A DNA stretch of 64,000 bases from an uncultured Bacteroidales bacterium (GTDB taxonomy: Bacteria > Bacteroidota > Bacteroidia > Bacteroidales > P3): the NCBI GenBank assembly GCA_905234665.1, contig CAJOIV010000001.1, forward strand, positions 31,150 through 95,149. The letters run 5' to 3'. This document shows, in pieces, positions 1 to 7,847 of the stretch. Positions within the stretch are counted from its first letter, which is position 1, and every line of letters starts with the position of its first letter. The notes under the pieces were generated by a model that saw nothing but the letters and a program-made list of their open reading frames with translations, was not told the origin of the DNA and did not search any database. The position numbers and the translations under genes were made by a program.

Positions 1-2
1 TC

Positions 3-632
3 CTGTCCGACAACAGTCTCCCCGGCATGGGATTGGACTCCCTCGGACACGACAATGCCTACTTAGCCCTCTTTGCACAATCGCGCTCCGACACCTACGA
101 CGACCCCTACTTCCCCACCAAGGGACTCCGTTCCGACCTCCAGGCCCGCTTCTTTTTCCCGGCTTTCATCATGCCGACACCCTTCTTCTACACACTCTCG
201 GGCAACATCGGTGCGGCGCTCTCGACCGGCCGCTTCACATTCCAGCCCTACGCCGCCGCGCGCTATGTCAGCATCACTTCCGCCCCCTACATGAACGCCC
301 TGTCGGTCACCGCCTCCTCACGCATTTTCGAGCATCAGATTCCTTTCATAGGACTTGGCGACGCCGTAATCTGCCAGCGGCTAATATCGACGGCGGGACT
401 TTCCCTTCGGATGAATGTAACTGGCAAACATTACATTGCGCTCCTCGGCCAGGCACTGCACCAGAGCGACGAACTCTACAGCCACTTCCTCGCCGACCGT
501 TCCTCGTCGGCCCTGGGCCTCGGCCTCGAATACGCCTACCGCTCGCCCGTGGGACCCTTGCGCCTCATAGGCCACTGGTCCACCTTCGACCACAAATTCG
601 GCCTGCTCCTCAACCTCGGCGTGGACTTCTAA
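3..632 (+). CDS. C-terminal fragment of an outer-membrane beta-barrel (BamA/patatin-associated surface antigen-like) protein, truncated by window edge
   Basis: ORF open to left edge; alternating beta-strand pattern and terminal '...GPLRLIGHWSTFDHKFGLLLNLGVDF' typical of Omp85-like C-terminus. Confidence 0.55.
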   Translation: MSDNSLPGMGLDSLGHDNAYLALFAQSRSDTYDDPYFPTKGLRSDLQARFFFPAFIMPTPFFYTLSGNIGAALSTGRFTFQPYAAARYVSITSAPYMNALSVTASSRIFEHQIPFIGLGDAVICQRLISTAGLSLRMNVTGKHYIALLGQALHQSDELYSHFLADRSSSALGLGLEYAYRSPVGPLRLIGHWSTFDHKFGLLLNLGVDF

Positions 633-673
633 AGAACTGTAAGCTGTGAGTTTTGAGTTTTGAGTGGGGCGCC

Positions 674-725
674 AGCCACTCCTCCCCTAAGTTAGGGGAG
701 GTGCCCGAAGGGCGGAGGAGTGTGT
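674..725. repeat. REP-like palindromic repeat R1 (AGCCACTCCTCCCCTAAGTTAGGGGAGGTGCCCGAAGGGCGGAGGAGTGTGT)
   Basis: 10-bp stems CCTCCCCTAA/TTAGGGGAGG plus outer ACTCCTCC/GGAGGAGT; near-identical copy at 7154-7207; related copy at 4985-5117. Confidence 0.85.
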
Positions 726-736
726 CTTTCAATTCC

Positions 737-1357
737 CTAGAGCGGCATCCAGATGACCTTTTTGGTCTCGAAAAACTCCTCTTCGTAGAAGTCGGTGATG
801 TCCCATGTGCGGACTTTCTTTCGGAAGGGAGCCAGCTCGGCGGTGAGATCGCCGCCCTTGAGGTAGAGGATGCCGTTGCGCAGATTGTGGAAATGGCAGT
901 CCGACACTTTCCCCCGCACCCACTTGGTGAATTCCGACAGGTCGGTGACGGCACGAGAGACGATGAAGTCGAACTCCCCTTCGACTTGCTCTGCGCGGAT
1001 TTGCTCGGCGCGGGCGTTCTCGAGCCCGAGCTTGTCGATGACATCGCTCACCACCTTGATTTTCTTTCCGATGGAGTCGACCAGGAGGAATCGAGCATGG
1101 GGGAACATGATGGCCAACGGGATGCCCGGGAAACCGCCGCCGGTGCCCACATCGAGCACTTCGGCCATGGTCTTGAAGGGCTGCACCTTGGCGATGGCGA
1201 GGCTGTGGAGGACGTGGTGCTCATAGAAATGCTCCATGTCCTTGCGCGAGATGACGTTGATCTGGGCGTTCCACTCCTCATACAAAGGCAGCAGGGCGGC
1301 AAACTGTTCCCTCTGCCGCCCCGTAATCTCCGGGAAGTATTTCAGAATGAGATCCAA
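737..1357 (-). CDS. rsmG: 16S rRNA (guanine(527)-N7)-methyltransferase RsmG
   Basis: MDLILKYFPEIT..NVISRKDMEHFYEHHVLHSLAI..VLDVGTGGGFPGIPLAI; start codon appears to be TTG. Confidence 0.95.
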   Translation of the reverse strand: MDLILKYFPEITGRQREQFAALLPLYEEWNAQINVISRKDMEHFYEHHVLHSLAIAKVQPFKTMAEVLDVGTGGGFPGIPLAIMFPHARFLLVDSIGKKIKVVSDVIDKLGLENARAEQIRAEQVEGEFDFIVSRAVTDLSEFTKWVRGKVSDCHFHNLRNGILYLKGGDLTAELAPFRKKVRTWDITDFYEEEFFETKKVIWMPL

Positions 1358-1387
1358 TTCTCAATTCTCAATTTTCAATTCTCAACT
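1358..1387. repeat. Degenerate ~7-bp tandem repeat (AGTTGAGAATTGAAAATTGAGAATTGAGAA on minus strand) filling the rpoD-rsmG spacer
   Basis: Read directly; array runs from rpoD stop to rsmG start. Confidence 0.8.
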
Positions 1388-2248
1388 CTACAGGTACGCC
1401 TGCAGGTGTTTGCTCTTGCTGCTGACGCGAAGGCGTTTGATGCCTTTCTCCTTGATTTGGCGGACACGCTCGCGTGTGAGGCCGAACTTCATGGCAATCT
1501 CGTCGAGGCTCAGGGCGTGAGGCATGCCGATGCCGAAGTACATCTTGATGACCTCGCGCTCATACTCGGTGAGGGTCGAGAGGGCGCGCTCAATCTCTTG
1601 CGAGAGTGACTCCTGCATCAGGGCGCTGTCGGTGGGCGGGGTGTCCTCGTTGGGCAGCACGTCGACGAAGTTCACGTCCTCGTCGGCCACGAGGGGTGCG
1701 TCGATGGAGATGTGGCGGCCCGAGATGCCGAGGATGCTCTTGATTTTCTCCTCGGGGATGCCGAGCATCTCGGCCAGCTCCTCCTCCGATGGCGGGCGCT
1801 CGAGTTCCTGCTCGAGACGGCTGATTTCCTTCTTGAGTTTGTTGAGGGCTCCGAGCTGGTTGGAGGGCAGGCGCACGATGCGCGAGTTCTCGGCGATGGC
1901 CTGGAGGATGGACTGGCGGATCCACCACACGGCATAGGAGATGAACTTGAAGCCACGGGTCTCGTCGAAACGCTTGGCGGCCTTGATGAGACCGACATTA
2001 CCCTCGTTGATCAGGTCGGGCAGGGAGAGGCCCTGGTTCTGGTACTGCTTGGCCACAGAGACAACGAAACGCAGGTTGGCCTTCGTCAGTCGGTCGAGCG
2101 CGGCCTGGTCGCCTTGCTTGATGCGCTGGGCCAGCTGCACCTCTTCCTCGGGCGAGAGAAGCTCCTCGCTGCATATATCCTGCAGGTACTTGTCCAACGA
2201 CTTAATGTCTCTGTTAGTGATAGAATGGGTAATTTTCAGTTGTCTCAT
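1388..2248 (-). CDS. rpoD: RNA polymerase primary sigma factor (RpoD/SigA, short Bacteroidota type)
   Basis: [62 protein letters not shown]. Confidence 0.96.
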   Translation of the reverse strand: MRQLKITHSITNRDIKSLDKYLQDICSEELLSPEEEVQLAQRIKQGDQAALDRLTKANLRFVVSVAKQYQNQGLSLPDLINEGNVGLIKAAKRFDETRGFKFISYAVWWIRQSILQAIAENSRIVRLPSNQLGALNKLKKEISRLEQELERPPSEEELAEMLGIPEEKIKSILGISGRHISIDAPLVADEDVNFVDVLPNEDTPPTDSALMQESLSQEIERALSTLTEYEREVIKMYFGIGMPHALSLDEIAMKFGLTRERVRQIKEKGIKRLRVSSKSKHLQAYL

Positions 2249-2392
2249 AAATCCGCTTTTTTTATCCTTTTTTACCCATGTAACGCGGAATTGCCGAAAA
2301 TGTTTCATGGAAAAGAAAAAAAGTTTTATTTTCATTTCCCTCTCCATTGCCGCCCCCTCGCCGACGCCTCGTAACGGAGTTTTTTCTTCCAT

Positions 2393-2483
2393 GTTTGTTC
2401 TTCGTTTGTTCTTCGATTGTATTCCGTTTTGAAAACGAAGAAGAATCGAAGAACAATCGAAGAACAAACGAAGAAGAAACGAG
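2393..2483. repeat. Long hairpin of 11-bp tandem units (TCGAAGAACAA) with inverted left arm; element C
   Basis: GTTTGTTCTTCGTTTGTTCTTCGATTGTATTCCGTTTT / AAAACGAAGAAGAATCGAAGAACAATCGAAGAACAAAC: about 33/38 complementary. Confidence 0.85.
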
Positions 2484-2627
2484 CCCACGGCAAAGGCGCG
2501 GCAAAGCCGCCCCGACCCCATAGGAAAGTTGCGGCATAAGGAGGGAAGCCTGTTGGGGATGCCACAAAAACGACAGGCCTTTTCCTGCAGTGACGGATGG
2601 ACTTTCTGCCCCGTTAGCCAATCAAGT

Positions 2628-2658
2628 TTGGCCATATAAAAAAAAAGTTGTATATTTG
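2628..2658 (+). promoter_or_regulatory. Bacteroidota sigma-ABfr promoter for ffh
   Basis: TTTG (2628-2631) - 19 bp - TATATTTG (2651-2658), matching the TTTG-N19-TAnnTTTG consensus. Confidence 0.8.
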
Positions 2659-2686
2659 CACTTCATTAGACAGACACGAAGACGAT

Positions 2687-4018
2687 ATGTTCGAAAGTAT
2701 TAGTAGCAAGATAGAGAAAGCGTTACACACGCTGCGCGGAAAAGGAAGCATCACCGATATTAATGTCGCCGAGACCGTCAAGGAGGTGCGCAAGGCCCTG
2801 CTGGACGCCGACGTGAGCTACCCCGTGGCAAAAGAATTTACCGACAAGGTGAAGGCCGAAGCCATGGGCCGCAACGTCATCCAGAGCATCGAACCCGGAC
2901 AGTTGATGGTGAAGATTGTCCACGAGAAACTGACCGAGCTGATGGGCTCGGAGGCCGTGGATATCAACATCAAAAGCCAAGCCGGACAGCCCGCAGTCAT
3001 CCTCATCGCCGGCTTGCAGGGTTCCGGTAAGACCACCTTCAGCGCCAAGCTGGCCTACCACCTGAAGAACAAACGGGGCAAGAACGTCATGCTCGTTGCG
3101 GGCGACGTGTACCGTCCCGCCGCCGTCAGCCAGCTGCAGACCCTCGGCGAGCAGGTGGGCGTGCCCGTCTTCACCGAGGAGGGCAACACCAACCCCGTCG
3201 ACATCGCCCAGAAGGCCCTGCGCGACGCAAAACTGAAGGGCGTCAACGTGGTCATCGTCGATACCGCCGGCCGCTTGGCTGTCGACGAGCAGATGATGGA
3301 CGAGATTGCCAGCCTGAAGGAAAACCTCAAGCCGCAGGAGACCCTCTTCGTGGTCGACTCGATGACCGGCCAGGACGCCGTGAACACCGCCAAGGCCTTC
3401 AACGAGCGCATCGACTACGACGGCGTGGTGCTCACCAAACTCGACGGCGACACCCGCGGCGGCGCGGCCCTCACCATCCGCTACTCCGTCCAGAAACCCA
3501 TCAAGTTCGTCGGCATCGGCGAGAAGATGGACGCCCTCGACGTGTTCCACCCCGACCGCATGGCCAACCGCATCCTCGGCATGGGCGACGTGGTCTCCCT
3601 CGTGGAGCGCGCCCAGGAGCAGTACGACGAAGCCGAGGCCCGCAAGATACAGAAGAAACTCATCCACAACGAGTATAACTTCGAGGACTTCCTCTCGCAA
3701 ATCGCCCAGGTGAAGAAGATGGGCAGCATGAAGGACCTCATCGGCATGATTCCCGGCATGGGCAAACTGACCAAAGACGTGGAGATTGGCGACGACGCCT
3801 TCGTGCCCATCGAGTCGATGATCGGCAGCATGACCCCCTACGAGCGCCGCAACCCCTCGTGCCTCAACGGCAGCCGCAAACAGCGCATCGCCGCCGGCAG
3901 CGGCCGCAGCATCCAGGAGCTCAACCGCTTCCTCAAGCAGTTCGAGGAGACACGCAAGATGATGCGCACCATCAGCACCAAAGGCAAACTCCCCCAGCCC
4001 CAACGCCGCAGGCGGTAG
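2687..4018 (+). CDS. ffh: Signal recognition particle protein Ffh
   Basis: MFESISSKIEKALHTLRGKGSITD..GLQGSGKTTFSAKLA..VDTAGRLAVD..TKLDGDTRGGAAL. Confidence 0.97.
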   Translation: MFESISSKIEKALHTLRGKGSITDINVAETVKEVRKALLDADVSYPVAKEFTDKVKAEAMGRNVIQSIEPGQLMVKIVHEKLTELMGSEAVDINIKSQAGQPAVILIAGLQGSGKTTFSAKLAYHLKNKRGKNVMLVAGDVYRPAAVSQLQTLGEQVGVPVFTEEGNTNPVDIAQKALRDAKLKGVNVVIVDTAGRLAVDEQMMDEIASLKENLKPQETLFVVDSMTGQDAVNTAKAFNERIDYDGVVLTKLDGDTRGGAALTIRYSVQKPIKFVGIGEKMDALDVFHPDRMANRILGMGDVVSLVERAQEQYDEAEARKIQKKLIHNEYNFEDFLSQIAQVKKMGSMKDLIGMIPGMGKLTKDVEIGDDAFVPIESMIGSMTPYERRNPSCLNGSRKQRIAAGSGRSIQELNRFLKQFEETRKMMRTISTKGKLPQPQRRRR

Positions 4019-4059
4019 AAGAAAACTAAAAGGTAAAAAAAAAGGGCGGGAACCACTCA

Positions 4060-4091
4060 CACATTCACACATTTACACATTCAAACATTCA
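4060..4091. repeat. Four 8-bp tandem units CACATTCA/CACATTTA/CACATTCA/AACATTCA immediately upstream of folD
   Basis: Read directly. Confidence 0.8.
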
Positions 4092-4098
4092 TCATACT

Positions 4099-4968
4099 AT
4101 GCAGATTTTAGACGGCAAGGCTTTGGCCCTGCAAATCAAAGAAGAGATAGCCAACGAAGTGCGCCAGCTGAGAGCCAAAGGCATGCGCGCGCCCCATTTG
4201 GCAGCAGTAATCGTCGGCACCGACGGTGCCAGCCAGACCTATGTGGCCAACAAAGAGAAATCCTCGCACGAGGTGGGATTCACCTCCTCGGTCTACCGCA
4301 TGGCCGAAAGCACCACAGAGGAGCAGCTTCTCGAGACCATCCAGTTCCTCAACAACGACGAGGAGATTGACGGATTCATCGTCCAGCTGCCCCTGCCCAA
4401 GCACATCAACGAGCAGAAGGTCATCAACGCCATCTCGCCCGACAAGGACGTGGACGGTTTCACCCCCATCAACATCGGCCGCATGGTGCTGGGCGAAGAG
4501 GCTTTCGTCCCCGCCACCCCGATGGGCATCTGCACCCTCCTACAGCGCTACGGCGTGCCCACCAGCGGGCAGCACTGCGTGGTGCTGGGCCGCAGCAATA
4601 TCGTCGGCACTCCTGTGGCCAACCTGCTCAGCCGCAAAGGCGTGGACTGCACCGTCACCCTCTGCCACAGCCGCACCAAAAACCTGCCCGAACTGACCCG
4701 CCAGGCCGACATCCTCGTGGCAGCCATCGGCAAGCCCAAGTTTGTCACCTCCGACATGGTCAAGGAGGGCGTCACCATCATCGACGTGGGCATCCACCGC
4801 ATTCCCGACGACACCAAGAAGAACGGCTACAGCATCATCGGCGACGTGGACCACGCCAATGTCGACAAGCATTGCAGCGCCGTGACCCCCGTTCCCGGCG
4901 GCGTCGGCCCCCTCACCATCGTCTCACTCCTCCAGAACACTCTGAAAGCCTACAAAAAGAAGCTGTGA
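4099..4968 (+). CDS. folD: Bifunctional methylene-THF dehydrogenase/methenyl-THF cyclohydrolase FolD
   Basis: GFIVQLPLPKHINEQKVINAISPDKDVDGFTPINIG; PVPGGVGPLTI. Confidence 0.97.
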   Translation: MQILDGKALALQIKEEIANEVRQLRAKGMRAPHLAAVIVGTDGASQTYVANKEKSSHEVGFTSSVYRMAESTTEEQLLETIQFLNNDEEIDGFIVQLPLPKHINEQKVINAISPDKDVDGFTPINIGRMVLGEEAFVPATPMGICTLLQRYGVPTSGQHCVVLGRSNIVGTPVANLLSRKGVDCTVTLCHSRTKNLPELTRQADILVAAIGKPKFVTSDMVKEGVTIIDVGIHRIPDDTKKNGYSIIGDVDHANVDKHCSAVTPVPGGVGPLTIVSLLQNTLKAYKKKL

Positions 4969-4984
4969 GTTTTAAGTGATGCGA

Positions 4985-5117
4985 CAGCCAGCTGCTCCCC
5001 CTATGAGAGCGGTCTCCAGTGGAGACCGCGAGGGCGACGAGGCGAATAGTCCGAGGAGCCGAGCCACTCCTTGCCTCCAAATCCTCCTCATGCTCCCCGA
5101 AGGGGGGAGGAGTGTGT
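4985..5117. repeat. REP-like composite repeat R2 between convergent folD and thiN
   Basis: Shares GGAGGAGTGTGT end and GAAGGGG hairpin with R1/R3; internal GCGGTCTCCAGTGGAGACCGC hairpin. Confidence 0.7.
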
Positions 5118-5124
5118 CAGAAAC

Positions 5125-5814
5125 TCAAACCTCCAAAAGATAAACAAGCAACGTGCCACCGCGGACCATGAAGGTCTCAGCGGTGGCTTCATTTAATGTC
5201 CCTTGCCACCACTGCGTGAGGCAGCGTCCGTCGACAGGCCACTTCAGCCCTTCCAGCGTGACAGGCACATCGGGCGTGAGCGAGATGATGGACACTTGCT
5301 GCCCTGGCCACGTCGCGATGCGGGCCTCGCCCCGCACGGGGAGGAATGTGCCATAATCCGTCAGCAGGCGGAACGCGATTCCGGGGTACTGCTCCATATA
5401 ATATGCCAGCAGGCTGATGTTCCCCAGCGTGTGGTCCTCCCTCAGCCCTGTTGCCCCGAGAATCGTGATGCAGTCAGACTGCACCCCCTCGACAGCGCGG
5501 GCATCCCGTTGGGACCCGGAGGAGCGTAATTCCTTCACCACATACTTCACCGACTTGGTCAAGTCGTTGTATTCCTGTTCCTCCACCTTGACCCGCACGA
5601 AGTCGATTCCCATGGCCTCGGCCTCTTTCAACACCTCGGGCGAGAGAGAGTCCCCGTCGCCCACCACGGCGACCGGCTGCCGTCCTTTCCCTTCCCACCT
5701 GATGTATTTTTCGAATGCCCCGTCACAGCAGACCACCCTGTCGGCGGCTGCGAGAGTGTCGAGAAGACTCTTTCTTTGCGGGAAATCCCCATTGGCTATT
5801 ATCGTGATATTCAT
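5125..5814 (-). CDS. thiN: Thiamine pyrophosphokinase
   Basis: MNITIIANGDFP..VCCDGAF..VVGDGDSLS..ILGATGLREDHTLGNISLL. Confidence 0.9.
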   Translation of the reverse strand: MNITIIANGDFPQRKSLLDTLAAADRVVCCDGAFEKYIRWEGKGRQPVAVVGDGDSLSPEVLKEAEAMGIDFVRVKVEEQEYNDLTKSVKYVVKELRSSGSQRDARAVEGVQSDCITILGATGLREDHTLGNISLLAYYMEQYPGIAFRLLTDYGTFLPVRGEARIATWPGQQVSIISLTPDVPVTLEGLKWPVDGRCLTQWWQGTLNEATAETFMVRGGTLLVYLLEV

Positions 5815-5848
5815 AACAATTGGACGCTTGTGCAGAAAAGTATCCGAA

Positions 5849-5899
5849 TGCAAAAGTACAAATAATCCCGCAATATCGGAAAAAAATCGTACTTTTGCA
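5849..5899. promoter_or_regulatory. Divergent -7-like elements between thiN and sdaA in an 11-bp inverted repeat
   Basis: TGCAAAAGTAC ... GTACTTTTGCA; TACTTTTG present on both strands (TAnnTTTG); -33 elements poor. Confidence 0.5.
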
Positions 5900-5906
5900 G
5901 TTTGGT

Positions 5907-7115
5907 ATGGAATCCATCAAGAAGATATACAAGCGGGGCTACGGCCCTTCGAGCAGCCACACGATGGGGCCCCACAGGGCCGCGGAGCTCTTCAAGGGAA
6001 GGGCGCCACAGGCTGTGCGCTACCGCGTGACGCTCTACGGCTCACTCGCCGCCACCGGCAAGGGACACCACACAGACATGGCCATCCGCCGCGGCCTCGC
6101 GCCCACGGATGTGGAGATTGTGTGGAAGCCCGACATCGTCAAGCCTTTCCACCCCAACGGGATGCTTTTCGAAGCACTGGACGCCGACGGCAACACAATG
6201 AAAGACTGGCTGGTGTACAGCATCGGCGGCGGCGACCTCTCTACTGAGAAGGGTCTCGTTCCGATAGATATACCTGCCAGCGGGTTCCCCGTCTACCCCC
6301 ACAACACCATGACCGAAGTCATGGAATACATGGCGAAAGAAGGCCTCGGTTTCTGGGAGTATGTAGAGCGTCACGAGGATGAGAGCCTGTGGGACTACCT
6401 CGAAGCCATGTGGCAGCAGATGCAGCTGACCATCGAGGCCGGACTGCAGAACGACCGCGTCATCCCCGGCGGCCTGCACCTGCGCAGCAAAGCACACCAA
6501 TACTATATCCGCGCCTCGGCATTCAAGCCTTCCCTCCAGAGCCGCGCGCTGGTGGCCGCCTATGCCCTCGCCACCAGCGAGGAGAACGCCTACGGCGGCA
6601 TGATTGTCACCGCACCCACCTGTGGCTCGTCGGGCGTGCTCCCCGCCGTGCTCTACCACCTGAAGAAAGCCCACAACTTCAGCGACACAGAGATACTCCG
6701 CGCCATGGCTACAGCGGGCATCTTCGCCAACGTCATCAAGTCCCTGGCCTCCATCTCGGGTGCCGAAGTGGGCTGCCAAGGTGAGGTGGGTAGCGCCTGC
6801 GTGATGGCCGCCGTGGCCGCCAACCAACTCTTCGGCGGGAGCCCCCAGCAGATAGAATACGCCGCCGAGATGGCCATGGAGCACAACCTGGGCCTGACCT
6901 GCGACCCGATGTGCGGACTTGTCCAGATTCCCTGCATCGAACGCAATGCCATGGCCGCCCTCCGCGCCCTCGACATCAACATCTACGCCATGATGAGCGA
7001 CGGCAAGCACATCATCTCTTTCGACAAGGTGGTGCGCACCATGAACCGCACCGGCAAGGACCTCCCCAGCCTCTACCGCGAGACCTCGATGGGCGGCCTG
7101 GCCGTGGATAATTGA
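5907..7115 (+). CDS. sdaA: L-serine ammonia-lyase, iron-sulfur-dependent, single-chain
   Basis: GPSSSHTMGPHRAAELF; APTCGSSGVLPAVLY; GCQGEVGSACVMAA; CDPMCGLVQIPCIERN. Confidence 0.95.
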   Translation: MESIKKIYKRGYGPSSSHTMGPHRAAELFKGRAPQAVRYRVTLYGSLAATGKGHHTDMAIRRGLAPTDVEIVWKPDIVKPFHPNGMLFEALDADGNTMKDWLVYSIGGGDLSTEKGLVPIDIPASGFPVYPHNTMTEVMEYMAKEGLGFWEYVERHEDESLWDYLEAMWQQMQLTIEAGLQNDRVIPGGLHLRSKAHQYYIRASAFKPSLQSRALVAAYALATSEENAYGGMIVTAPTCGSSGVLPAVLYHLKKAHNFSDTEILRAMATAGIFANVIKSLASISGAEVGCQGEVGSACVMAAVAANQLFGGSPQQIEYAAEMAMEHNLGLTCDPMCGLVQIPCIERNAMAALRALDINIYAMMSDGKHIISFDKVVRTMNRTGKDLPSLYRETSMGGLAVDN

Positions 7116-7153
7116 GAATTGGAAAATGAGAATTGAAAATTGAAACCCGCGAT

Positions 7154-7207
7154 AGCCACTCCTCCCCTAAGTTAGGGGAGGTGCCCCAAAGGGGCGGAGG
7201 AGTGTGT
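7154..7207. repeat. REP-like palindromic repeat R3, near-identical to R1
   Basis: AGCCACTCCTCCCCTAAGTTAGGGGAGGTGCCCCAAAGGGGCGGAGGAGTGTGT. Confidence 0.85.
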
Positions 7208-7260
7208 TAAGAACTAAGAATTAAGAGCTAAGAAGTAAGATAAATAAAGACACAAGAAAT

Positions 7261-7794
7261 ATGAAGAAAATCATCCCTTCCCTTTTCCTGATGGTTGCCG
7301 CCCTCGGCGCCAGCGCCCAGACCCAGGCCACGGAAGAGCCTGTACGCAACCTTCAGTTCTCACTCCCCATCTGGCCCGAAAAGGTGTGGCCGTCGGAGTA
7401 CGCCAACTACAACAACGACGTGCACAACTGCTGCGAATGGCTGCTCAACGCCGCGGCGGGCTACAACGCTCCCAAGCGCGAGGAATGCACCAATTTCCTC
7501 CTTCGTTGGCTGGAAGGCTCACCGGAAGTGAGAGTCTATCTTGTCGACGGCCTGGTAGACGTGAACAACCCCGACCTTCTCATTGCTTATATCGCCGCCT
7601 GGACGCGCCACGAACTCGACAATCCCGAGGACAGCCCCCTGATCTGCGCCAACGTGGCAGTGGACGAAATGCTGAAGTACTACGATGAGAACAGCCAAGT
7701 CATCGGGAAGTCCAAGCTGGTCAAGAAACTGCTGAAACTCCGTTCCCAGAGCAAACTCGCCCCATACGTGAAGCAATGCCTGCTGGGAAAATGA
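7261..7794 (+). CDS. Secreted hypothetical protein
   Basis: MKKIIPSLFLMVAALGASAQ signal peptide; no family recognised with certainty. Confidence 0.7.
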   Translation: MKKIIPSLFLMVAALGASAQTQATEEPVRNLQFSLPIWPEKVWPSEYANYNNDVHNCCEWLLNAAAGYNAPKREECTNFLLRWLEGSPEVRVYLVDGLVDVNNPDLLIAYIAAWTRHELDNPEDSPLICANVAVDEMLKYYDENSQVIGKSKLVKKLLKLRSQSKLAPYVKQCLLGK

Positions 7795-7847
7795 AAAAGG
7801 ATCAACCCTCAACCTAATTCCTCATTTCTCATTCCTAATTCCTAATT

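Noticed and set aside
653-1609. 318-aa + strand ORF over rsmG/rpoD
   Set aside because: Runs antisense through two certain genes and a repeat; spurious.
2723-4072. 449-aa ORF antisense to ffh
   Set aside because: Codon-bias artefact; ffh is clearly the real gene.
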